The position numbers and the translations under genes are program-made. From assembly GCA_017521405.1 (NCBI GenBank), contig JAFXCP010000002.1:1-37208 (forward strand): DNA of 37,208 bases, given 5' to 3'. Source of the stretch: Akkermansia sp. (GTDB lineage Bacteria > Verrucomicrobiota > Verrucomicrobiia > Verrucomicrobiales > Akkermansiaceae). The notes beneath the pieces were generated by a model that was not told the origin of the DNA, searched no databases, and saw nothing but the letters and a program-made list of their open reading frames with translations. Shown piece by piece: positions 15,016-22,049 of the stretch; the stretch's first letter is position 1, and each line of letters opens with the position of its first letter.

Positions 15016-16116
15016 ATGAATATCGGTATTCTCAACGCCGGCGGCGATTGCCCCGGACTTAACGCCGTAATTGAAGGTGCCGTCGGCGCAGCCTCCGCCC
15101 GTGGTTGGACGGTCTACGGCTTCTATGATGGATTCGAAGGTCTGCTCTCCACCCCGGAGAACGAGCGCTGGCGCATCCTCACACCGGAAAACTGCCTGAA
15201 CATCCGCTCCATGGGTGGTACCATTCTGGGAACGGTCAATAAGGGCAACTTTACGGTAAAGAGCGGCGTGGGCGGACGCATGGAAATTGCGGCGGACGTG
15301 CTGGAACGCAGCAAAGCCACCGTGGAGCGCCTCGGGCTCTCCGCACTCATCGTAGTGGGTGGCGATGGCTCCCAAACCATCGGGCAGGAGCTGCGCCAAA
15401 TCGGTCTGCCCATTGTGGGCGTGCCCAAAACCATCGATAATGACTTGGGTGCCACGGACTACACCTTCGGTTTCTGGACGGCTGTCTCCGTAGTCAGCAA
15501 AAATCTGGACCGTCTTCGCACCACGGCATACTCCCACCAGCGCATGATGGTGGTGGAAGTGATGGGGCGCCACGCAGGCTGGATTGCCCTGTACGGCGGC
15601 ATTTCCGGCGGTGCAGATGTTATCCTCCTGCCGGAAATCGAGTTCACCTTGGAGGACATTGTACGCAAGGTAGAACTGCTTAAAGCACTTGGTCAGCGAG
15701 AAATTATTGTGGTAGTAAGCGAAGGCGCCAAAATTGGCGGCAAGCTCCTCACGCTGGACGAGGAGACCAAGGGAGAAGTACGGCTGGGCGGCATAGCCGC
15801 ATTCCTTTCCACCAAGTTAGAAACCATCACCGGCATCGAAACCCGCTACTGCGTACTGGGCCACACCCAGCGCGGCGGCTCCCCCATCCCCTTCGACCGC
15901 GTGCTTGGAGTGCGCTGCGGAGCCAAGGCCATCGACCTCATCGAGGAAGGCAAATTCGGCTACACCGTAGCCCTGAATCGCACGGACATGGTCTCCATGC
16001 CCATTGAGGAAGCTGTACGCACCCTCCATCTGGTGGGGGAGAAAGACCAGCTAGTTGCAGCGGCGAGAGAAATCGGCATTTCCTTCGGCGATGCAGATGA
16101 TATTAAAACACTCTAA
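15016..16116 (+). CDS. pfp: 6-phosphofructokinase, probably pyrophosphate-dependent
   Basis: 366 residues with an intact active site: GGDGS (Asp117), PKTIDND (Lys138, catalytic Asp141, Asp143), HQRMMVVEVMGRHAG and GHTQRGGSP. It phosphorylates fructose 6-phosphate to the 1,6-bisphosphate. Lys in PKTIDND is typical of PPi-using enzymes, whereas Gly in GGDGS is the ATP-like state. This mixed signature occurs in the branch containing PPi-PFKs and some ATP enzymes, so the phosphoryl donor is not certain. It is the last gene of the operon, starting 6 nt after the S11-like gene, with a strong terminator behind it. Confidence 0.93.
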   Translation: MNIGILNAGGDCPGLNAVIEGAVGAASARGWTVYGFYDGFEGLLSTPENERWRILTPENCLNIRSMGGTILGTVNKGNFTVKSGVGGRMEIAADVLERSKATVERLGLSALIVVGGDGSQTIGQELRQIGLPIVGVPKTIDNDLGATDYTFGFWTAVSVVSKNLDRLRTTAYSHQRMMVVEVMGRHAGWIALYGGISGGADVILLPEIEFTLEDIVRKVELLKALGQREIIVVVSEGAKIGGKLLTLDEETKGEVRLGGIAAFLSTKLETITGIETRYCVLGHTQRGGSPIPFDRVLGVRCGAKAIDLIEEGKFGYTVALNRTDMVSMPIEEAVRTLHLVGEKDQLVAAAREIGISFGDADDIKTL

Positions 16117-16138
16117 GTCAAAGAATTCCGAATTCCCT

Positions 16139-16179
16139 AAAACTCTCCCCTTCGGTCTACTCCGGGGGGGAGTTTTTTT
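16139..16179. terminator. Terminator between pfp and xerD
   Basis: AAAACT (16139-16144) plus CCCC pairs with GGGG plus AGTTTTTTT (16164-16179). The T-run serves the plus strand and the A-run upstream serves the minus strand. It overlaps the last codons of xerD. Confidence 0.75.
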
Positions 16180-17104
16180 AGTGTTTTCCCCGGGGATGAA
16201 ATTGCCTGTGCAGGCTCACCAACCGCTTCTGGTCCACGTGCGTATAAATTTGCGTTGTAGCCAAATCCGCATGGCCCAGCATATCCTGAATCACGCGCAA
16301 ATCGGCACCGTTTTCCAGCAAATGCGTCGCAAAAGAATGGCGCAAAATATGGGGAAACACATGCTCCGGAATACCCGCTTGCAAAGCACGGGTGCATATA
16401 ATCTGCCGAATACGCTCTCGTGTAAGTGCAGCCCCACGATTAGACAGAAAGAGAACATCCGCCCGGCGGCCGTTTCGGAGCAACTTCGGGCGGCTATGCT
16501 CCATATAACAACGCAAAGCCCTCGCCGCCACTCCCCCCAAAGGTACATAGCGAGACTTCCCCCCCTTCCCTCGCACGCGGAGGAACATCTCCTCCCAATC
16601 CACCTGCTCCGCACGCAAAGAAACCAGCTCACTCACTCGCAACCCACTACCATAAAGCATTTCCAGCATAGCTCTATCCCGGGCGCCAAAAGGCACATCC
16701 GAAGGGTCGATACTTTGCAAAAGACGATTCACCGTCTCCGCAGAGAGTGTCTCCGGCACGGGGTGCCCCGCCACACCACTGCGTAAAAGCACCGCCGGAT
16801 TTTCCGGCAACACGCGGGATGCAGTAAGGTAGCGAAAAAAAACACGCAAATGCACCACCGCCACCCGACAGGAAGAAGGCGCAAGGCCGGCATCCCGCCG
16901 CAGCCAGTGCTGGTACTCTGCCAGCTGCGCCTCCTGCACAGAGAGGGGAGCATACCCCGCAGTGCGGCACCATTGCTCAAAGCGCCGCAAACTTTGTTCC
17001 ACAGAGATTCGGTAATGCAAACTTAGCCCACGCTCCGCCGCCAGATAGAGGAGGAACTCCTCCACCACATCTCCCCACTCGCGCTTAGTAACCGCATCAC
17101 CCAT
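16178..17104 (-). CDS. xerD: Tyrosine recombinase XerD/XerC
   Basis: 308 residues. The N-terminal SAM-like core-binding domain covers about 1-105. The catalytic domain carries the full R-K-H-R-H-Y set: Arg in SGLRVSEL, Lys in RGKGGKSR, H-x-x-R in HILRHSFATHLL, His in GHADLATTQIY and the Tyr nucleophile in QIYTHV. Xer recombinases resolve chromosome dimers at dif during division. Size and lack of extra domains fit XerC/D rather than a phage integrase, and its position in a housekeeping cluster agrees. XerC versus XerD is not settled. ATG 17104 overlaps the upstream stop (TGATG), so it is translationally coupled to the lipoprotein gene. A TTG one codon earlier is less likely. Confidence 0.9.
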   Translation of the reverse strand: MGDAVTKREWGDVVEEFLLYLAAERGLSLHYRISVEQSLRRFEQWCRTAGYAPLSVQEAQLAEYQHWLRRDAGLAPSSCRVAVVHLRVFFRYLTASRVLPENPAVLLRSGVAGHPVPETLSAETVNRLLQSIDPSDVPFGARDRAMLEMLYGSGLRVSELVSLRAEQVDWEEMFLRVRGKGGKSRYVPLGGVAARALRCYMEHSRPKLLRNGRRADVLFLSNRGAALTRERIRQIICTRALQAGIPEHVFPHILRHSFATHLLENGADLRVIQDMLGHADLATTQIYTHVDQKRLVSLHRQFHPRGKH

Positions 17105-17778
17105 CAATGCGAAGAAGCGGCAGGCTCCGGCAAAGCCGTCGAAGCAGGCTCAGGCAAGGGAACCGAAGCCGGTTCCGGCGTATTCCCCTGCTGCTGCAAA
17201 GCACGGCGCCGAGCCTCAAACTCATTGGAACGGGAGGAGCGCTTGCTCACCACCACCACCGTTCGCCCGCTCTCATTCGTCATGAGTTTCTGGTCTGCAT
17301 CCAACTGCACAGGAGCCGCCGGCTCTGCGGCACCATCCACCCAGCCCTCCACACCGACAGCCTCCGCCGGCAGCGTAGAAACAAGCTTCACAGGATTCAC
17401 AAAATCACTCTCACGCAAAAAGCCCTTGCTGCCATCATCCACCTCTACAAAGTAGTACAAGCCCTCGCAGGAAATAATGCGAGCAGACTGCGTATCCACC
17501 ATGCGCCCCTTTGCGTCAGGGTCATTATCCGGATTCCGATTGAAAAGATACGCCTTCCCCTGCTGCACCTCCAGAGTCTCCCCATCGGCATAAGCTCCTT
17601 CCTTCACCAATTTTGCGCGAGCCGCTGCACGAGCAGCCGCTGCACCGGGCGGGTCCAAGGGAGAATCCTCCTGCAAATAGGCAGGATTATACTCTCCGGG
17701 AGTCGTCAGCCGTTCCAGCACACCACAAGAGGAAAGCAGAACAGCACCAAGGCAAGTCATAGGGAGAATGGCTTTCAT
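17104..17778 (-). CDS. Hypothetical lipoprotein
   Basis: 224 residues from ATG 17778 (MKAILPMTCLGAVLLSSCG), with lipobox LSSC. A longer frame upstream would cover the promoter and is not used. An Ala-rich helix (about 45-60) is followed by a beta-rich domain (GKAYLFNRNPDNDPDAKGRMV...LYYFVEVDDGSKGFLRESDF) that reads like an SH3-type fold, and by a low-complexity Pro/Glu/Ala tail. The family is not recognised; a cell-wall or envelope role is only inferred from the lipobox and SH3-like pattern. It forms an operon with xerD through a 1-nt overlap. Confidence 0.75.
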   Translation of the reverse strand: MKAILPMTCLGAVLLSSCGVLERLTTPGEYNPAYLQEDSPLDPPGAAAARAAARAKLVKEGAYADGETLEVQQGKAYLFNRNPDNDPDAKGRMVDTQSARIISCEGLYYFVEVDDGSKGFLRESDFVNPVKLVSTLPAEAVGVEGWVDGAAEPAAPVQLDADQKLMTNESGRTVVVVSKRSSRSNEFEARRRALQQQGNTPEPASVPLPEPASTALPEPAASSH

Positions 17779-17784
17779 GCACAC

Positions 17785-17813
17785 ATTGTAATAAAACCTC
17801 GCGCGCAAAGCAA
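17785..17813 (-). promoter_or_regulatory. Promoter of the lipoprotein-xerD operon, predicted leaderless
   Basis: On the minus strand -35 TTGCTT (17813-17808), 17-nt spacer, -10 TACAAT (17790-17785), then 6 nt to the ATG at 17778. Confidence 0.6.
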
Positions 17814-17903
17814 GCTGTTATATGGTCATGGATACACCATAGAAAAAAAATCCTCTTTCATCCCCGGAAATTCACCATCTATTTTCCGCAGACCCCTTGT
17901 ATG

Positions 17904-18272
17904 TCAGGGAGCCATGAGAGCTTCTCTGTTCACAAAGAATACGGCACCTAGTATGCAGAGGAAAGCCCAGAGGTAGTCCCATTTCCAGTGTTCGCCCATG
18001 TAGAGGAGCATAAAGGGGACGAATACACTCAGGGTAACGACTTCCTGTGTAATTTTGAGTTGGGCCAGAGAAAGGCCGTATTCTCTGCCCAAGTGGTTGG
18101 CGGGTATGAGGAAACAGTATTCCAAGAATGCCAAGGCCCAGCTGAAGATGATGAGTTTCCACATGGGTGTTTCCACAGCCTGTCCTTGCTTTCCCAAGGA
18201 GCCATACCAGGCGAAGGTCATCACGATATTACTGATAACGAGCAGGGTAACGGTGAGGATGAGTTTCCACAT
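17904..18272 (-). CDS. DMT-superfamily small membrane protein (DUF486)
   Basis: 122 residues from ATG 18272; the longer frame upstream overlaps the antiporter gene. The N-terminus (LLVISNIVMTFAWYGSLG) and the segment LEYCFLIPANHLGREYGLSLAQLKITQEVVTL are the DUF486 signature. Four membrane helices are predicted, as in small drug/metabolite transporter-like proteins. The transported substrate is unknown. It is 25 nt downstream of the Kef-type antiporter and is probably the last gene of the rlmI-antiporter transcript. Confidence 0.88.
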   Translation of the reverse strand: MWKLILTVTLLVISNIVMTFAWYGSLGKQGQAVETPMWKLIIFSWALAFLEYCFLIPANHLGREYGLSLAQLKITQEVVTLSVFVPFMLLYMGEHWKWDYLWAFLCILGAVFFVNREALMAP

Positions 18273-18297
18273 GACGGCAAAGAGGGGAGGGATGGGG

Positions 18298-19992
18298 TTA
18301 TACGGTGCGGGTGGGGACCTTTTCCAGTTTTTTTCGGGCTTCCTTACGAGCGTTAAACACCTGCTCCTCCGTGGCATCGAATCGGCGCAATAAACTTCCC
18401 ACCATGGTGAGGGCGACCTCTTCCTCGCCGGAATACACATCTGCCGTGCCTTCAGCTCGCATCCGACGCGCATTCTGCATGTAGCGGGTATGTGCCATTA
18501 CGGAGATTGCCGGGTTCAGGCTGCAGGCAGCTTCCGCTATTTCCTGAGCCGGTGCGGCAGCACTGGTCACAATGATGGCTTGGCTCTTTTCCACACCGGC
18601 AAGGGAGAGAATGGAGCGTAAGCGGGCATCTCCGTGCATGGCATTCACGCCCTTTTTCTGCAAGGCTACCACGGTGTCGATGTTCATTTCGATGATGACA
18701 ACATCCACATCGTAGCTGCGGAGAATATCCGTCATCAGCTCGCCGCAGGGACCATGGCCTACAACGATAACGCGGTCTCTATCCTCTGCCGGGGGCGGAA
18801 TGAGGTGCCCCGGCTGCTGGGGAGCCACGCCGATACCTCTTTCTTCCATGGCACGAATGAGAGAGGGAACAAAACGATACAGGGCAGCATTAAGGGTGAT
18901 GGTGATGATGGCCACACCGGTAATGACGTTTACGGCACTCCACGGCATTACCTTATAGGTGCCGGCCACAAGGGCAGCCAAGATGAAGGAGAATTCGCCT
19001 ATTTGCGATAAGGAGGTACCCACAATAACGCCTAAACGCCCGGGACGACGCAACAGGCGAATGACAGCATAGGAGGAGAGTGGCTTAAAGAAAAGAGTGA
19101 GGGCGAGTGTGCCAAGAGCTAAGGGCCAATGTTCCACCAAGCCCATGGCATCAAACCCCATCCCCACCGATACGAAAAATAGCACGGCAAAGGCATCACG
19201 CATGGGCAAAGCATCGCTGGCGGCACGGCTGGCAAAGCGGCTTTGCCCTACGACCATACCGGAGAGGAAGGCACCGAATTCCATGGAGGCGTTAAACACG
19301 TACGAGGAGAGTACCGCAATGCCTAAGGCGCACACAAGGACGGCTAGGGTGAAGAGTTCGTTCGAGTTGCTGCGGGCAATATATGTAAGCACGCGGGAAA
19401 TGACATACTTGCCCAGATAGGCAACGCAGAACACCATGAGAGTCAATTTTACAGCCATCCAGCCCAATGCCGGACCAAGAGGCTCTCCGCCGAACATAAC
19501 GGGCAACAGCACCAATAGTACAATGGTGAAGATATCTTCCACCACAAGCCAGCCCAATGCCGTGTGCCCGGCCGGTGTGTGCAGTAGGTGGTTATCCTCC
19601 AGCACGCGGGTGAGGACAACTGTGCTGGATACGCAAATACACATACCAAAGAGTGCAGCCGTAACCCAATCTGCCCCGCCTAAGAAGTAATAAGCTATCG
19701 CACCGGTTCCGGTCCACAGAGTCATGCAGATGAGAGCGCCCGGCACGGCTACTTTTCGCACGGCAAGCAAGTCCTTAAAATGGAATTGCAATCCTACGCC
19801 GAACAGAAGCAGTACCACACCGATGTGGGAAAATTCCTCCACCACATGCCGATCTACAGGGTGCCCCCACCATGGCTGTGCAGCCAGCATGCCGGCCAGC
19901 AGGTAACCTACCAAGGGGGAGAGGCGCAGTCGCTGGGCAAGCATCCCCAGCAGGAGAGCCAGCACAAGCCCTATAACTAGTGTGAATATCAT
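18298..19992 (-). CDS. Kef/YbaL-type monovalent cation:H+ antiporter (CPA2) with RCK domain
   Basis: 564 residues. The N-terminal ~390 form a 12-13-helix CPA2 transporter (LSPLVGYLLAGML, GWLVVEDIFTIVLL, SQIGEFSFILA). The C-terminal ~170 contain an RCK/TrkA-N nucleotide-binding domain with the Rossmann motif VVGHGPCGE and an acidic end of the second strand (VVIIEMN). Such proteins exchange K+ or Na+ for H+ at the inner membrane, gated by nucleotide or thiol adducts. Length and domain order match E. coli YbaL (558). ATG 19992 overlaps the rlmI stop as ATGA, which fixes the start and indicates coupling. Confidence 0.93.
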   Translation of the reverse strand: MIFTLVIGLVLALLLGMLAQRLRLSPLVGYLLAGMLAAQPWWGHPVDRHVVEEFSHIGVVLLLFGVGLQFHFKDLLAVRKVAVPGALICMTLWTGTGAIAYYFLGGADWVTAALFGMCICVSSTVVLTRVLEDNHLLHTPAGHTALGWLVVEDIFTIVLLVLLPVMFGGEPLGPALGWMAVKLTLMVFCVAYLGKYVISRVLTYIARSNSNELFTLAVLVCALGIAVLSSYVFNASMEFGAFLSGMVVGQSRFASRAASDALPMRDAFAVLFFVSVGMGFDAMGLVEHWPLALGTLALTLFFKPLSSYAVIRLLRRPGRLGVIVGTSLSQIGEFSFILAALVAGTYKVMPWSAVNVITGVAIITITLNAALYRFVPSLIRAMEERGIGVAPQQPGHLIPPPAEDRDRVIVVGHGPCGELMTDILRSYDVDVVIIEMNIDTVVALQKKGVNAMHGDARLRSILSLAGVEKSQAIIVTSAAAPAQEIAEAACSLNPAISVMAHTRYMQNARRMRAEGTADVYSGEEEVALTMVGSLLRRFDATEEQVFNARKEARKKLEKVPTRTV

Positions 19993-21317
19993 ACCAATAC
20001 GTGCGCCCAAAGAACTTTAAGGTAACGGCCTTCCGGATAAGTGGAAAGGAAGGGGTGGTCCCAGCCGGGACCGGTCATGTCCAATATCTGCAAGCGGCGG
20101 CCCAAACGCTGAGCCGCTTTGATGACGACTTTTTCAAACTCGGAGGGAGATACCAGCCCGGAGCAGGAGCAGGTAACAAATAAGCCACCCTGCCGCACAC
20201 ATTGGAGACCCAGCATGTTCAAATCGTTGTATTTTTTCAGTCCTTCTTCTTTCTCCTCGTCTCTGCCCAACACAAACTTAGGCGGGTCCAGCAAAACTAC
20301 ATCGAACAGCTTGCCGTTTCTCACCATCTGGCGAGCATAGACAAAGGCATCCGCATGCACGAAGTCAATCCGTAAAGGACCGGAGGAAGCATTGATGTTG
20401 GCATTTCGCTTAGCCATAGCAATGGCTTTTTCATCCAAATCCACAGCGGTGACCGCCCTCGCGCCGCCATGCAATTTGGCATAGATGGAAAAACCGCCGG
20501 AATAGCAGCAGAGATCCAGCAGGCTTTTGCCGCGCACGAGGGAGGCCAGCTTACGGCGATTATCCCGCTGGTCGCAGAAAAAGCCGGTTTTGTGCCCTTG
20601 GGCAAAGTCCACCTCGAAGTTCACCTCGTTTTCCACCACGCGCACACGGTGTACCGGTGCGCTCTCCGGAGCCTGCGCCGGGTCAATCCCCTCCATACGG
20701 GCGATGGCCGGATCCACGGTGATGACGTGCCGGGAGGTTCCGCACAATTCATGCAGCAGCGGGAGCCATTGGGCCAAGCGGAGCCATACGCCCAAGGTGC
20801 TTACCTCCAAGCTGAGAACATCTGCATAGCGATCCACAATCAAGCCCCCCAGGCCATCCGAATCCCCATGGATAACACGATACGCCGTGGTGGAGGCATC
20901 CAGTCCGCAATCTTCCCGCCGCCAAGCCACCGCGCGGCGAAGTGCTTCTTCCAGACTCGCCTCATCGATAGGGGTGGAACCATGCCGGAGCATGCGCAGG
21001 GGGGTGCGGCTCTGAGGATTCCAAAATCCCCCGCCGAAAAGCTCCCCATTCTTATCATACACATGAATGAGGCCGCCGCGAACAGCATCCGGGCTGGAGG
21101 CTCCCAGCATGCGGGGAAATACCGCCGGGTTATAGGTAAAGTATTTGAGCTGCACCCACGGGCGAAGCCACTGCTCGCTCCCCTCCGGTGCTTTCTCCTC
21201 TCGCAAAGCCTGTGTACGCGGGCGAACACTGCCGGAGAATCCCCCCATGGGTTTTCTGTCCTTATACCGAGGACGATTCCCCTGCCCCCTATCCTTATCT
21301 GCTGAAAAATTCCTCAC
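19989..21317 (-). CDS. rlmI: RlmI-like 23S rRNA m5C methyltransferase (PUA + SAM)
   Basis: Transfers methyl from SAM to a cytosine of 23S rRNA. The PUA-like segment (WVQLKYFTYNPAVFPRMLGA) is followed by a linker domain and a Rossmann methyltransferase with LLDLCCYSGGFSIYA (motif I), VDLDEKAIAMAKRN and the catalytic LLDPPKFV; the Cys-rich VTCSCSGLVS is also typical. The N-terminal ~30 residues are a basic, non-conserved extension. Start choice: the frame opens at a TTG (21341) that lies inside the promoter spacer, so it cannot be used. GTG 21317 sits 6 nt after the -10 box (leaderless), and ATG 21248 has AAGGA 10 nt upstream. I prefer GTG 21317 (442 aa) but ATG 21248 (419 aa) is possible. Confidence 0.85.
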   Translation of the reverse strand: MRNFSADKDRGQGNRPRYKDRKPMGGFSGSVRPRTQALREEKAPEGSEQWLRPWVQLKYFTYNPAVFPRMLGASSPDAVRGGLIHVYDKNGELFGGGFWNPQSRTPLRMLRHGSTPIDEASLEEALRRAVAWRREDCGLDASTTAYRVIHGDSDGLGGLIVDRYADVLSLEVSTLGVWLRLAQWLPLLHELCGTSRHVITVDPAIARMEGIDPAQAPESAPVHRVRVVENEVNFEVDFAQGHKTGFFCDQRDNRRKLASLVRGKSLLDLCCYSGGFSIYAKLHGGARAVTAVDLDEKAIAMAKRNANINASSGPLRIDFVHADAFVYARQMVRNGKLFDVVLLDPPKFVLGRDEEKEEGLKKYNDLNMLGLQCVRQGGLFVTCSCSGLVSPSEFEKVVIKAAQRLGRRLQILDMTGPGWDHPFLSTYPEGRYLKVLWAHVLV

Positions 21318-21323
21318 GGCGGA

Positions 21324-21352
21324 ATTATACGGACGTATCAAGGAAATGTCAA
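21324..21352 (-). promoter_or_regulatory. Perfect-consensus promoter of rlmI-antiporter-DUF486
   Basis: On the minus strand TTGACA (21352-21347), exactly 17 nt, TATAAT (21329-21324): a perfect sigma70 consensus. Six nt later comes an in-frame GTG. Confidence 0.85.
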
Positions 21353-21485
21353 TTCAACGCTGAAACAGCAAAGGAGAAATAATGACAAAACTGCAACATT
21401 TTTAACTGGAAAAGCTCTACCTGTTCGCCTATTCTAGTGCGGGGTTCTGATATGGCCCCCACTTATTTAATAAAAAAATACTGAT

Positions 21486-21932
21486 ATGATGAAAAAAACT
21501 GCTTTTCTTCTTAGCGTTGCCCTGTGTGCCCTTTGCTGCGGCACCACCGAGGCTGCCCTCCCCGTAAAGGTGACTAAGCCTGCCGTGAAGGTAACCAAAC
21601 CTGCGGTGAAAACCACAGCAACGGGTATCGAAATCACCAAAGGCAACGTGGACGTGACTAAGCCCACGGTGGAACTTCCCGCTACCGATGGTATCCAGAG
21701 CAAGGCTGCGGAGCTTAAGAGCAAGGCCGATGAAGTAAAGGGCAAGGCAGAAGCCATTAAGAGCGCTGCCGATTCCCTCAAATCTTCCGCCTCCGCTGAG
21801 AAACCTGAGCTGGAGTTCGACAAAGGCGGCGTGGACCTGGCTAAGCCCGCAGTGAAGACTACTGAAACAGGCATCGAAATCACTAAGCCTGCCCTCAAGG
21901 TAAAGAAGCCCTCCCTCAAACTTAAAAAGTAA
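21486..21932 (+). CDS. Secreted Lys/Thr/Ala-rich repeat protein
   Basis: 148 residues (a second ATG follows at 21489). A signal peptide (LLSVALCALCCGTTEA) precedes a low-complexity mature part. KPAVKTTxTGIEITK occurs at both ends (about 38-53 and 120-135), flanked by VTKP and KPxLKVKKP units. The middle (about 70-105) is an amphipathic Ala/Lys/Ser heptad helix (KSKADEVKGKAEAIKSAADSLK), LEA- or coiled-coil-like. There are no known catalytic motifs. The strongly basic composition suggests binding to an anionic envelope polymer. Its upstream region is very A-rich with no Shine-Dalgarno, and a terminator follows, so it is monocistronic. Confidence 0.7.
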   Translation: MMKKTAFLLSVALCALCCGTTEAALPVKVTKPAVKVTKPAVKTTATGIEITKGNVDVTKPTVELPATDGIQSKAAELKSKADEVKGKAEAIKSAADSLKSSASAEKPELEFDKGGVDLAKPAVKTTETGIEITKPALKVKKPSLKLKK

Positions 21933-21958
21933 ATCCGGGGAAGAAAAAGCCTCCTATT

Positions 21959-21991
21959 ATCCATGCGCCCATTCCGGCGCATGGATTTTTT
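21959..21991 (+). terminator. Terminator after the Lys-rich secreted protein gene
   Basis: Stem ATCCATGCGCC (21959-21969) and GGCGCATGGAT (21976-21986), 6-nt loop, followed by a T-run. Confidence 0.85.
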
Positions 21992-22014
21992 GTACGCGCA
22001 AACACGTATTTAGC

Positions 22015-22043
22015 TTCACAGAGCGTTAGAATCATGCTAGAAT
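22015..22043 (+). promoter_or_regulatory. Promoter of gpmI, predicted leaderless
   Basis: -35 TTCACA (22015-22020), 17-nt spacer, -10 TAGAAT (22038-22043), then CCCGGC and the ATG at 22050. The 6-nt gap puts the transcription start at the start codon. Confidence 0.6.
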
Positions 22044-22049
22044 CCCGGC

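Noticed and set aside
16178-17104. Phage or transposon integrase
   Set aside because: Size, motifs and housekeeping context fit XerC/XerD; no att repeats or cargo genes are near it.
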